From RGIG1828 sp045541875 (GTDB lineage Bacteria; Bacillota; Clostridia; UMGS1810): DNA of 13,315 nt. The stretch is from contig JAZQJX010000008.1 in NCBI GenBank assembly GCA_045541875.1, positions 1 to 13,315 on the forward strand, in the 5' to 3' direction. The notes under the pieces are model-generated. The model ran no database searches. It worked only from the letters and a program-made list of their open reading frames with translations, and was not told the DNA's origin. Numbering within the stretch: the first letter of the stretch is position 1; each line of letters begins with the position of its first letter. The position numbers and the translations under genes are program-made. Below are positions 1 through 7,591 of the stretch, piece after piece.

Positions 1-45
1 TTTTCATCATTAGTACGATAAACTCTAATTTATACCATTGCCACT

Positions 46-1584
46 TTATTCAAAATACTTCTTTATAAAATACATCGGTGTGCAACTCCAGGCATGACAG
101 GCGCTTACAAGAACCGAGTCATCGTAAGGCGAGAAGAAAGGATCGTCTTTTTTGTGAGACTCCCAGAAAGTGTCTGCACCCTTTCTTATCATGTCGCCCC
201 AATAGTCAAAAATAAGTTCTTCAAGTTCTTCTTTCATTCCAAGGTCTGCATAACTTTGTGCCACATAGTGATACACATAAGGTGTTACAGGAACAAGAGC
301 ATCTTTGGAAGAGCGAAGATTTTTCATTATGCTGATGCCTTCTTCTTTTGAAAGAGCCCCTGATAAAACCATAAAGCAATTGGTGTTCCAGCACACCTTT
401 CCTTCATCTTCAAAAAGACCTTTGTCTTTGTTGAAATATTTTTCCTTTGCACATTTTGTTATGATGTCATAATATTTTTTTGCCTTGGAAAGTTCCTCTT
501 CTTTTCCGAGAAGTTCCGCCATTTTTATGGCATAGGTCAGAAAATATGCAAATTCTGCACTTGCGGCAAGAGACCTTGGGAGTTTGTAGTCATCCCAATC
601 AATGAAAATCCACCAGGAATCATCATCTCTTATGGTGCCGTCGGGAAGAAGTCTTTCTTTAAAAACGATTTCAAACTGATTAAATGCCACATCAAAAATT
701 TCCTCGCAAAGGCTTTTGTCCCCTGTAAATTCCCACCAGTCCCAGAGACACGCCATCAGAATCATGCAATAGTCTGCAAGATATATTTCACCGTCTTTTG
801 GATTTGGGGCAATGTAGAGACAAGAGGGTACTTTTCCCTCATCTGACATAAGCCCTGCAAAAAGGTATATGCATTTTTTTACAAGGTTTGTGTCACCAAA
901 GGTTGCATAGTTCACAAGTGCCTGAAGTCTTAAGTCCCCAAGCCACAGCCTGCGGTCTCTTTTGGGGCCATCTTCATATACAAGTTGCATACAGTCACGA
1001 AGGGTTCTTGCGCTAACCTCAGCAATTTTTTCAAACTTTTTATCTTTGACACTTATTCTATGGTCAAACCCTGCACTTGAAACCGCTTTAAATTCAACAT
1101 TTTTGAATATAAGAAGCATATCCTTGTTTTTTGCAAGAACCTCAATTTTCACATATCTGCAGGCATAACGTCTTGGAAGAGTGACTTTTCCGGGAACAAC
1201 ATCTATGTTTATGATTTCCTCCTGAATCCAACTGTAGGAAAGCCAGCCCGGCTGACTTCCGTCATAGGAAAACTCAAAAGGCACTTCTGCAAAGGTGATT
1301 TTGAGTCTGACGGGGGAATCGCAGATTACACCCGATGAATCTATGTCAAATGACAGATATCCTGCGTAGTGTTCGCCAAAGTCATAGCAAAGACTGCCCC
1401 ATACCAGAGAATCTGTTCCCGTATATTCTTTTACGGGCAAAACACCCCAGCCTTTGTAGAACTTTTCGTCCTGCACAATTTCGCAAAGGTGCTTTGGGGA
1501 TACTATTTTTTCTTTCAGTTCAATATTAATTTTTTGTGCTTTTTCAAGAAATTTGTTTTCCATTTTCGGTGTTTCCTTTTTCAT
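46..1584 (-). CDS. GH78-like (alpha-L-rhamnosidase family) glycosidase, compact cytoplasmic form
   Basis: Probable six-hairpin (alpha/alpha)6-barrel glycoside hydrolase of the GH78 type, a family that removes terminal alpha-L-rhamnose. Residues about 60-170 form a beta-rich part ending in YVKIEV; the helical barrel runs from about 180 to 512. Family landmarks are DGPKRD at 205-210 followed by RRLWLGD, the aromatic run WWIFIDWDD at 324-332, GADTFWE at 469-475 (E475 fits the general base of the GATTMWE motif), and the C-terminal HAWSCTPMYF at 497-506. The glutamate of the usual RDERLGW motif is R211 here, so substrate or activity may differ. At 512 residues it is shorter than typical multidomain GH78 enzymes (about 900). 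No signal peptide is seen, so it is probably cytoplasmic. The first ATG has no Shine-Dalgarno; the ATG at 1563 (M8) has AAAGGA 10 nt upstream and may be the true start. The fold call is fairly firm; the rhamnose specificity is inferred. Confidence 0.8.
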   Translation of the reverse strand: MKKETPKMENKFLEKAQKINIELKEKIVSPKHLCEIVQDEKFYKGWGVLPVKEYTGTDSLVWGSLCYDFGEHYAGYLSFDIDSSGVICDSPVRLKITFAEVPFEFSYDGSQPGWLSYSWIQEEIINIDVVPGKVTLPRRYACRYVKIEVLAKNKDMLLIFKNVEFKAVSSAGFDHRISVKDKKFEKIAEVSARTLRDCMQLVYEDGPKRDRRLWLGDLRLQALVNYATFGDTNLVKKCIYLFAGLMSDEGKVPSCLYIAPNPKDGEIYLADYCMILMACLWDWWEFTGDKSLCEEIFDVAFNQFEIVFKERLLPDGTIRDDDSWWIFIDWDDYKLPRSLAASAEFAYFLTYAIKMAELLGKEEELSKAKKYYDIITKCAKEKYFNKDKGLFEDEGKVCWNTNCFMVLSGALSKEEGISIMKNLRSSKDALVPVTPYVYHYVAQSYADLGMKEELEELIFDYWGDMIRKGADTFWESHKKDDPFFSPYDDSVLVSACHAWSCTPMYFIKKYFE

Positions 1585-1612
1585 ATATTGTTAATTTAAA
1601 AGAGTACTTTTT

Positions 1613-1661
1613 CCTCATAAGTGCGTTTAAACCATGCCCTGCCTTAAACGCACTTATGAGG
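1613..1661. repeat. 18-bp perfect inverted repeat upstream of the GH78-like gene
   Basis: Arms 1613-1630 and 1644-1661 are perfectly complementary over 18 bp (CCTCATAAGTGCGTTTAA and its reverse complement) around a 13-nt loop. It sits 28 nt upstream of the first possible start of the GH78-like gene, where it could form a stable leader hairpin or bind a protein. Neither strand has a convincing T-run after it, so it is not a standard terminator. Its inner GAGG (1658-1661) is also the tip of the closing arm of the neighbouring hairpin element, so the two structures compete for those bases. Confidence 0.75.
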
Positions 1662-1905
1662 TCAACCCCAAAAAAGCAATTATATGTGCCTTCGGCACAT
1701 GATATACCTTCGGTATGATATAACAACTACCGTTGTCAAGATATGAAATTCTTTGAATTTCATTATTGTTCAAACTCGCCTGAGCTGAGTTTGTTCTTTA
1801 ATGTTTGCTTTGCAAACATATCATGAAACCGGAGGTTTCATATCATGCCGGAGGCATATCACGACGGCTTTGCCGTCATTTCATTGACTTTGTAGCGTTG
1901 ACCTC
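1658..1905. repeat. Branched palindromic element, copy 1 (nine hairpins, 4-1-4)
   Basis: This fills the gap between the SLH and GH78-like genes. Closing arms GAGGTCAAC (1658-1666) and GTTGACCTC (1897-1905) form a 9-bp inverted repeat. Inside are nine hairpins; stems on the plus strand are ATGTGCC 1684/1694, ATACC 1704/1712, ACAAC 1723/1732, GAAATTC 1745/1755, the central CAAACTC 1771/1787 nested in CATTA 1761/TAATG 1799, GTTTGC 1803/1812, ATGAAACC 1823/1834, ATGCC 1845/1853 and GACGGC 1863/1872. Most loops are 3 nt. Linkers read GATAT left of centre and ATATC right of it. The midpoint of the closing arms (1781.5) matches that of the central hairpin (1782). It starts 13 nt after the SLH stop codon. 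No coding sequence is supported inside. Its function is unknown; possibilities are a non-autonomous mobile element, a 3'-UTR structure or a recombination site. Confidence 0.85.
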
Positions 1906-1918
1906 TTTTGTTGTTTTA

Positions 1919-3613
1919 TTATTTTACTACGTTATAAATAATCTGTGCCGCCTGTGCTCTTGTCAGGTTTGAAAGAGGAGCAAAACTATCGTCTCCCATA
2001 CCCGAAATAAATCCGGAACCGGCAAGGGCAGAAACTGCATCTTTTGCATAAGAACTGATGGCATCAAAGTCTTTGAATGAGGCTTCTCCCTCAACCTGTG
2101 TGCCAAGAAGCACCAGAGTTCTGTAGAGTATCAGTGCTGCATCCTGTCTTGTAATAACGCTCTGAGGATTAAATTTCCCGTCTGCTCCTTTTATGATACC
2201 AAGACCTGATGCTTTGTTTATTGCATCATAATACCACACATGGGCTTCCACATCTTCAAAGGCTTCACCGTCATTTGAAGCAATATTTCCGCTCGCTTCA
2301 TAAAGATTTACCATAAGGCGTGCAAACTCCGCTCTTGTAATCAAACCTTCAGGTCTGAAGGAGCCATCCTCATAGCCGTTTATCATTTTCTTTTCTATGA
2401 GGGCATTTATAGCGCTATAGCCCCAGTAATCTTTTGATACATCTGAAAATTCAAAGCCCTTGTTTTCTTCGGGATGCTCATCTTTCACATTTGCATCTTC
2501 GCCATAGGAGGAAGATATTCCGACGGTAGGCTTTTCTTCATAGACATAGCCGCCGCCACCGCCTCCTCCGCCACCTGAGGCTTGCGAATTTTCGCTTTTG
2601 TATACTTTTGAAACTGCGGATTCAAAAATGCTTTCAATATCTTTTAAAGTCTTTGCATCTTTTGAGGATTTTACCATTTCCTCAAACACTTTGTCTTCAT
2701 TTTTAATTTTGTTGAATTTGGAATTTTCTTTAACAAATGAAAATTCTTCATCAAAATCTTTTTCAATCACGCTCTGGAGTTGTACTCTTGTATCGCACAT
2801 TCTGACTGATGCAATGGCTTTAAGAATTATGAATTCTTCTTTGAAAACTTCACCTATATCATCAGAAGGTGACATCTCGGTTTTCCAGTCTTTTTCCTGA
2901 ATGAGATTTATGGTTTCCGCTTTTTTACCATCATCCAGTCTCTTGTCATTTTCAAAATCACTTGTGAAATTTATTCCGAGATAGACTGCATTTTGTTTCA
3001 GTTCTTCTTTTCCGTCTTCACCAAGAGCGATAAGAGAAATTGCATATGCTTTTAAGTAGTCTTCATAAAAGTTTGTTGCCGAAGCATATTCTTTTTGAGC
3101 ACTGAAGATTATGTCATATGCATATGCTGACACTTCATCATAACTTAAATGCTCTGTGTCAACTCCGAGACTGTCACTGTTTGCTTCTGCAATTTCTTTG
3201 ATTGCGTCACCGTCTGCAGCGGTGTTTATCGAAAGAAGAACATCATCAGAAACAGTTCCCGGTTTCATAAAACTTGTCTTTGCATCGCCCGAATCGTTTG
3301 TAATATATACAATATATTTTCCGCCCGGTGCAGATGATGGAACTGTGAAAGTTTTTTCAAGTTCGCCATCTTCAGGATTTACAAATCCAAAGAATATGCA
3401 TTTGTCAAGTTCGGTCATATAGTCTTCAAAGGTGACATCCGATTGTGTAACAGTAACGCTCACCGTTGAATCAGCATATCCCGAAAGAGTTACCTCGCCC
3501 GTGGATGCATCTAAAAGTGCAGTCACACTCATATCACTATCTGCAAAAGATACTATAGTGAATGGGAATATTAATGATATTGAAACTAACGCAGATAATA
3601 TTTTTTTAATCAT
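1919..3613 (-). CDS. Secreted SLH-domain cell-wall-anchored protein with poly-glycine linker
   Basis: A 564-residue surface protein. The chosen ATG (3613) has AAGGAG upstream and opens a classical signal peptide (MIKKILSALVSISLIFPFTIVSFA, cleavage near residue 24); a further in-frame ATG at 3715 would bury this signal. Residues about 28-118 look like a beta-sandwich (VTLSGYA, VTVTQS), and 120-340 form a helical, charged region of unknown function. A run of nine glycines (347-355) leads to three SLH domains at about 386-440, 451-505 and 512-564, with the motifs ITRAEF (425), ITRQDA (487) and LTRAQA (550). In the SLH family these domains bind pyruvylated secondary cell-wall polymer. No catalytic domain is seen. 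It may anchor or scaffold the neighbouring secreted lectin-like proteins, but nothing in the sequence proves contact. Hairpin elements lie on both sides of the gene. Confidence 0.92.
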   Translation of the reverse strand: MIKKILSALVSISLIFPFTIVSFADSDMSVTALLDASTGEVTLSGYADSTVSVTVTQSDVTFEDYMTELDKCIFFGFVNPEDGELEKTFTVPSSAPGGKYIVYITNDSGDAKTSFMKPGTVSDDVLLSINTAADGDAIKEIAEANSDSLGVDTEHLSYDEVSAYAYDIIFSAQKEYASATNFYEDYLKAYAISLIALGEDGKEELKQNAVYLGINFTSDFENDKRLDDGKKAETINLIQEKDWKTEMSPSDDIGEVFKEEFIILKAIASVRMCDTRVQLQSVIEKDFDEEFSFVKENSKFNKIKNEDKVFEEMVKSSKDAKTLKDIESIFESAVSKVYKSENSQASGGGGGGGGGYVYEEKPTVGISSSYGEDANVKDEHPEENKGFEFSDVSKDYWGYSAINALIEKKMINGYEDGSFRPEGLITRAEFARLMVNLYEASGNIASNDGEAFEDVEAHVWYYDAINKASGLGIIKGADGKFNPQSVITRQDAALILYRTLVLLGTQVEGEASFKDFDAISSYAKDAVSALAGSGFISGMGDDSFAPLSNLTRAQAAQIIYNVVK

Positions 3614-3624
3614 AATTTGTTTCT

Positions 3625-3630
3625 CTCCTT
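3625..3630 (-). promoter_or_regulatory. Ribosome binding site deciding the SLH gene start
   Basis: AAGGAG on the minus strand, 11 nt before the ATG at 3613. It supports that start over the in-frame ATG 102 nt upstream, which would place a signal peptide in the interior of the protein. Confidence 0.8.
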
Positions 3631-3641
3631 GGGGGCAAATA

Positions 3642-3670
3642 ATCATAATTTTTATTAATTTGAATTTGAA
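3642..3670 (-). promoter_or_regulatory. Probable sigma-A promoter of the SLH gene
   Basis: On the minus strand, TTCAAA (3665-3670, 4 of 6 matches to the -35 consensus), a 17-nt spacer and TATGAT (3642-3647, 5 of 6 matches to the -10). The predicted start is about 22 nt before the ATG, leaving just enough leader for the ribosome binding site. It abuts the edge of hairpin element copy 2. The region is AT-rich, so chance matches are possible. Confidence 0.45.
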
Positions 3671-3920
3671 AGACAATGAATTGACGGTGAATCCGTCATG
3701 ATTTGCCTTCGGCATGAATTGAAACCTATGGTTTCATGAATTGTTTGCTATGCAAACATTATGGAGCAAACTCGTCGTAGACGTGTTTGAACTTTAATGA
3801 ATCCCTTTGGGATTCAATTCATTGAGCGATGCGAAATTTCATGACAACCTCTGTTGTCAATTCATGCACCTTCAGGTGCAATTCATTCTCACTGATTGAT
3901 TTTCAATCAGTGAGATGAAT
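3669..3920. repeat. Branched palindromic element, copy 2 (opposite orientation to copy 1)
   Basis: Read on the plus strand, the hairpin stems are GACGG 3683/3693, TGCC 3704/3711, TGAAACC 3720/3730, GTTTGC 3743/3752, the central CAAAC 3767/3785 with inner CGTC/GACG nested in CATTA 3757/TAATG 3795, GAATCCC 3799/3809, a decayed unit near 3822-3840, TGACAAC 3842/3853, TGCACCT 3865/3874, and a 13-bp stem 3887-3899/3903-3915. The order GACGG, TGCC, GAAACC, GTTTGC, centre, GACAAC is the same as copy 1 read on the minus strand, so the copies are homologous and inverted. Linkers are ATGAATT left of centre and AATTCAT right of it. The edge 3669-3687 matches 1891-1873 of copy 1 at 17 of 19 positions. 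Clear closing arms like those of copy 1 are not seen. It begins 39 nt after the stop of the 1191-residue gene and fills most of this 346-nt gap. Confidence 0.85.
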
Positions 3921-3959
3921 CTACACCTCTAAAGCCCCGAAGACTTTTTTAAGTCCTGT

Positions 3960-6900
3960 TTATTTTTCAATCATTTCTATAGGTGTCTGATCTTCGCCCC
4001 ACAAGAAGGCTTTGATAACTGTCTTATTGTCAGAAATTTCGGTTATTGTTGCGCTTGTCTTATTAATAGTACCAACTGCACCGTCACAGGGAACAAGTGT
4101 TACTTTGTCAAGTTCAAGTGAACCGTCATCTGAAGTGATGTAGGATGCTACAATTACTTCATGATATTTTGCACTGTCTGTGAACCATGAATCCATTTTT
4201 GCTGTAGCAGTTTTGTTTGTTGCATTTTCTGTTACTGTGAAATAGCCAAATCCGGGTCTTGAAATGTAGTGATAGGAAAGGTTATCGATTGCAATTGAAC
4301 TTCCGGAATTAGAAGCACTATAGCCTCTTGCCTGGAATTCAAGGAAGTTTGAATCAATATTTGAACCAACACCTGATGAGAACAGAGTTTCTTTGAGTCC
4401 GCCCCTTGAAACTTCTTCTCCGTCAATATAGATTACTCTTGTGTTTGTGGGGAAGTCTGAAACCACGTCAATGTGGTGCCATTCGCCTGCAGGGCAGTTT
4501 GCATTTGTGAACTGATTGTCGCCCCAGTTTTCACCAAATCCGCCGGAGATTCCGAGTTTGAGGTTTGTTCCTGTGAACTTAAGGTCAAAGGATGCGTTAA
4601 GTTGTCCGAGACGAGTCTGTCTGAAGGGGTTATTCAGATGATATACTCTGAGACCTGAATGTTCCTGATTTGGTGCAAATGAGAATGCTGTGTCACCTGC
4701 ACCTTTGGGACCTTCAACTGCTTTTACAAGGCTTGCACTGAGACCGTTACTAAATCCGATACCGTTTATGGATTTATAAACTGTGGGAGCAAGAAGTGCT
4801 TTTACATCATTTTCTGTTGCTCCGTCTTTGAGACCTTCAAAATCAAATGTTCCAAGGTCGTAAACATTTTCTGCATCAATCTTTGTGATTTTAAAGTTAT
4901 CAACTGTAAAGTCTACTGTTCCGCCAACTGCCTGGAAGTCAATACCGCATCTTGAGAATACGTTCTTGTTACCGAAGCCCTGAGCAGCGGTTGCATTGTT
5001 GAATTCGTTACCATTGTAATAGTATTTGATTACACCTTCATCAAAATCTGAGAACACCGAAATTTTGCCCCACTCACCCTTTGTAAAGGCAAGATTTCTG
5101 CCGCCTATAGTGTTGTTGGTATTAAGAATTCTGTTATCTCCGCTCGAAGTTGCAATACCTGAACTTCCGTTGGAACCTGTACCGAGAAGTGCCAAAGTTG
5201 TTGAATCACAGTCAAATTTAACATCAAATTCCATAAGCCACTTCTTATCTTTTATGCCCTGTCCACCGGCTGTGAGTGCATCTCCTTCAAGGGTATCGGG
5301 ATTTGATGGATTATAGAGCCAGTTAAGAGAAAGATGCGCTTCGGGATAGCCTCCTGTTGACTGTCCTTCCTGAACATAGAAACGAACAGCCTGAGAACCG
5401 TCATGGCTTGTGGTTTTCTGCATGCTCATTTTATTGTTTGTTGTCCATTTTACACTTGCTGTATCACCTGTGGATGCGGTTAACATATTTGCAGCAGATG
5501 TTGTATTTTCTGAAATGCTTGTGATTGTTTCAAAATCATTAAATACAACAACATCTTCATTCCACTGTGCCATCCAGGGTTTGAGTGAGGGATCTTCTGC
5601 TGATTTAAGATTTACAACTGAATTTCCTGCCTGTGTTGAAACAGTATCGAGTGCACCGTTTGATGTGCTTGTTCCGACAACTGCTGTGTCTTTTACTGTG
5701 ATCTCAATGTTTTTGTTGCTTCCAACATTGGATGCAAGACTGATTGTAACATCTTTTGAATCCTGTGATACGGATGCAACTGCAACTTCTTTTCCGTTTG
5801 CTTTAACGGAAACATCGTCAGCATCTATTGAAAGATATGCCTTTGAAAGTCCGAGTTTGAATGCTGTTGTATCAAAGGGAACAACTCCGTCTGTAACAGG
5901 AGCAAAAGCACCTGCTGAATTTTTAGCACTCACCTGTGTAACCTTTGGCTGGTTGATATATGTTACAGACCAGTTGTCAAAACCTACATATCCGTCTGTG
6001 TTATTTGTAGCACCACGGAGGAGATACTGGAATTTCTGCTCATTGTCAAGAATTGTTCCTGTGGGTTTAAGATCTGTTTTTGCTAAAACTCCGTTTACGT
6101 ATACTCTTGATGTATCGGCTTCCATGTCTGCAATATATTCAATGTGGTTCCACTGATTGGCAATAACGGGCTGAGTTCCGCAGGAACCGCTCCACATATA
6201 TGCTGTCCATCCGCCGAATCCGTAACTATGACCAAGGTCGTGCTCAAAGTTTGCTGTGGGATAAAGGTCAACAGAGAATTTGAGAATACCGTCGGTAATG
6301 CCTATTCCATAACGTCTGTTTTGCATGTAGTGTCTGATGTTTGTGTAGTCATTTCCTGAAGGTGTAAATTTGAGAGCAGTATCGCCTGCACCTGCAGGAC
6401 CCTGCATTGCTGCAAATGTTGATGAACCAATTGAGTCAGCAACAATATATCCTCTTGGGTAGGAATAGTTATCATACTGTTTAACATTGTCGCCCATTCC
6501 GTTAAAGTTGATGGTGCCCATTTCAATTGCTGTGGAGTGAGTGATTTTTAGATTATCAATTTCAAAGTCTGCACTCTGTCCATCTCCGCCATATGCCTGG
6601 AACATTATGCCTTCTCCGTCTTTAACACCATAGGGGAATATCTCCGATGCTGAAGTTGCGGAATAAGAAACCACACCGTCAACCAAAGTGGTAAGACAAT
6701 TGTTGTTATAGTCAACAATCATTTCATAGTGCTTCCATGTTCCGTCATGTTTTGTGCCGGATGAATTTGTAACACCACCGTTGGGGATACAAATCCAGGG
6801 AGCCACTTTTGATGTTGCGGTGGAGCCATATTCAGAAGAACCAACACCGAGAGCCGCGATATACATCGTTTTGTTTACTTTAAGGTCAAATTCTGTCTTG

Positions 6901-7535
6901 AATGCACCATTTGTGTGACCTGTAGTGCTTCCAAGAGTTGAACCTGCAAATGGAACATTTTTGAGATTGATTTTAAAGTAGGGATATCCTGATGAATGTT
7001 CAGGAGTTGTGATTTTTATTGCACTGCCAACGCCGTCTGCTCCGACTGATTTTGAAACAGAAGGTGAATTGTTATTCCATGCATATGTTACAAGACCGGG
7101 AATAACGTTATCTGCCTGAGAAAGATCAGCGGAATTTGGTGCATCGCTTATGCCTTCAAAATCGTTGTACATAAGTACCCTTTCATAGCCGTAAAAATCA
7201 AAGGTTGAAGAATTTGTAACTTCCTGTCCGTTAATGGTTGCATTAACTGTGAATGTGTGATATCCGTTTGCAAGAGCGCTTACATCATACTTCAAAGTAT
7301 ATTTTGTACCGTTTGCAACCGGTGTGCCCATGTCTTTTCCGTCAAGGGCAAAGGTTACGTTTGTGGCATTTGAAACAGTTGCCACAAAGTCCATTGTGCT
7401 TCCTGAATAGAATGTTTTTCCATTGTCAGGATAAAGTGAAATGTCTGCGGCAGTGGCAGCGAAGGTGGTGGCGGGAATTGTTGCCATAATCATAAGAAGA
7501 GAAAGTGCCAATGCCAGAAGTTTTCTTACTTTCAT
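3960..7535 (-). CDS. Large secreted protein with four LamG/concanavalin-like modules
   Basis: A 1191-residue exported protein. A signal peptide covers residues 1-26 (PATTFA then ATAA), and GGAGG lies 7 nt before the ATG. Domains in order: Ig-like 30-115; LamG-like A-type 118-334; B-type 338-528; a small beta domain with VSQDSKDVTISL, of a kind seen in cell-surface proteins, 531-625; a second A-type 660-886; a second B-type 893-1092; and a C-terminal domain 1096-1190 ending in IKAFLWGEDQTPIEMI. A-type modules share EFDLKV/EFDVKF and the end MFQA...DNLKIT or DFQA...DNFKIT; B-type modules share GAGDTA, a GFG motif (SGGFG in the second) and W-H-I. Such beta-sandwiches usually bind glycans. No hydrolase catalytic domain, SLH domain or sortase motif is visible, so it may be released or held non-covalently. 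It is a paralogue of the 1314-residue protein 185 nt upstream. Binding specificity is unknown. Confidence 0.88.
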   Translation of the reverse strand: MKVRKLLALALSLLMIMATIPATTFAATAADISLYPDNGKTFYSGSTMDFVATVSNATNVTFALDGKDMGTPVANGTKYTLKYDVSALANGYHTFTVNATINGQEVTNSSTFDFYGYERVLMYNDFEGISDAPNSADLSQADNVIPGLVTYAWNNNSPSVSKSVGADGVGSAIKITTPEHSSGYPYFKINLKNVPFAGSTLGSTTGHTNGAFKTEFDLKVNKTMYIAALGVGSSEYGSTATSKVAPWICIPNGGVTNSSGTKHDGTWKHYEMIVDYNNNCLTTLVDGVVSYSATSASEIFPYGVKDGEGIMFQAYGGDGQSADFEIDNLKITHSTAIEMGTINFNGMGDNVKQYDNYSYPRGYIVADSIGSSTFAAMQGPAGAGDTALKFTPSGNDYTNIRHYMQNRRYGIGITDGILKFSVDLYPTANFEHDLGHSYGFGGWTAYMWSGSCGTQPVIANQWNHIEYIADMEADTSRVYVNGVLAKTDLKPTGTILDNEQKFQYLLRGATNNTDGYVGFDNWSVTYINQPKVTQVSAKNSAGAFAPVTDGVVPFDTTAFKLGLSKAYLSIDADDVSVKANGKEVAVASVSQDSKDVTISLASNVGSNKNIEITVKDTAVVGTSTSNGALDTVSTQAGNSVVNLKSAEDPSLKPWMAQWNEDVVVFNDFETITSISENTTSAANMLTASTGDTASVKWTTNNKMSMQKTTSHDGSQAVRFYVQEGQSTGGYPEAHLSLNWLYNPSNPDTLEGDALTAGGQGIKDKKWLMEFDVKFDCDSTTLALLGTGSNGSSGIATSSGDNRILNTNNTIGGRNLAFTKGEWGKISVFSDFDEGVIKYYYNGNEFNNATAAQGFGNKNVFSRCGIDFQAVGGTVDFTVDNFKITKIDAENVYDLGTFDFEGLKDGATENDVKALLAPTVYKSINGIGFSNGLSASLVKAVEGPKGAGDTAFSFAPNQEHSGLRVYHLNNPFRQTRLGQLNASFDLKFTGTNLKLGISGGFGENWGDNQFTNANCPAGEWHHIDVVSDFPTNTRVIYIDGEEVSRGGLKETLFSSGVGSNIDSNFLEFQARGYSASNSGSSIAIDNLSYHYISRPGFGYFTVTENATNKTATAKMDSWFTDSAKYHEVIVASYITSDDGSLELDKVTLVPCDGAVGTINKTSATITEISDNKTVIKAFLWGEDQTPIEMIEK

Positions 7536-7562
7536 TTTTTTACCTCCATTTATATTTTTAAT

Positions 7563-7591
7563 ATATTATCGTTCTCCCCCTGTATAACCAA
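7563..7591 (-). promoter_or_regulatory. Weak candidate promoter for the 1191-residue gene
   Basis: On the minus strand, TTGGTT (7586-7591), a 17-nt spacer and TAATAT (7563-7568), about 28 nt before the start codon. The -35 matches only 3 of 6 positions. The 185-nt gap after the previous gene makes some separate initiation plausible, but readthrough from upstream is equally possible. Confidence 0.2.

Noticed and set aside
1..45. Start of a further downstream gene (ATG codons on the minus strand at 5-10)
   Set aside because: No ribosome binding site precedes them and too little sequence remains to judge a coding frame.
1544..1726. Small 60-residue open frame on the minus strand
   Set aside because: It runs through the hairpin element and the leader of the GH78-like gene, lacks a ribosome binding site, and its composition follows the repeats.
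1684..1877. CRISPR array
   Set aside because: There is no constant repeat with unique spacers of even length. The variable parts are self-complementary hairpins and the constant parts are only 5-7 nt.
1658..1905. Integron attC site
   Set aside because: GTTGACC breaks the GTTRRRY box at the sixth base, no integrase or cassette is present, and multiple side hairpins are not an attC feature.
1658..1905. Complete insertion sequence
   Set aside because: The 9-bp closing arms resemble terminal inverted repeats, but only about 230 bp lie between them, there is no transposase, and I find no convincing flanking target duplication. A non-autonomous element remains possible.
3931..3957. Rho-independent terminator after the 1191-residue gene
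   Set aside because: A short GACTT/AAGTC hairpin and a TTCGGGGCTTT segment are present, but the stem is only 5 bp and the minus-strand T tail is 3 nt.
5410..6156. 248-residue open frame on the plus strand
   Set aside because: It lies wholly antisense to the 1191-residue secreted-protein gene, whose domain repeats, signal peptide and ribosome binding site are convincing.
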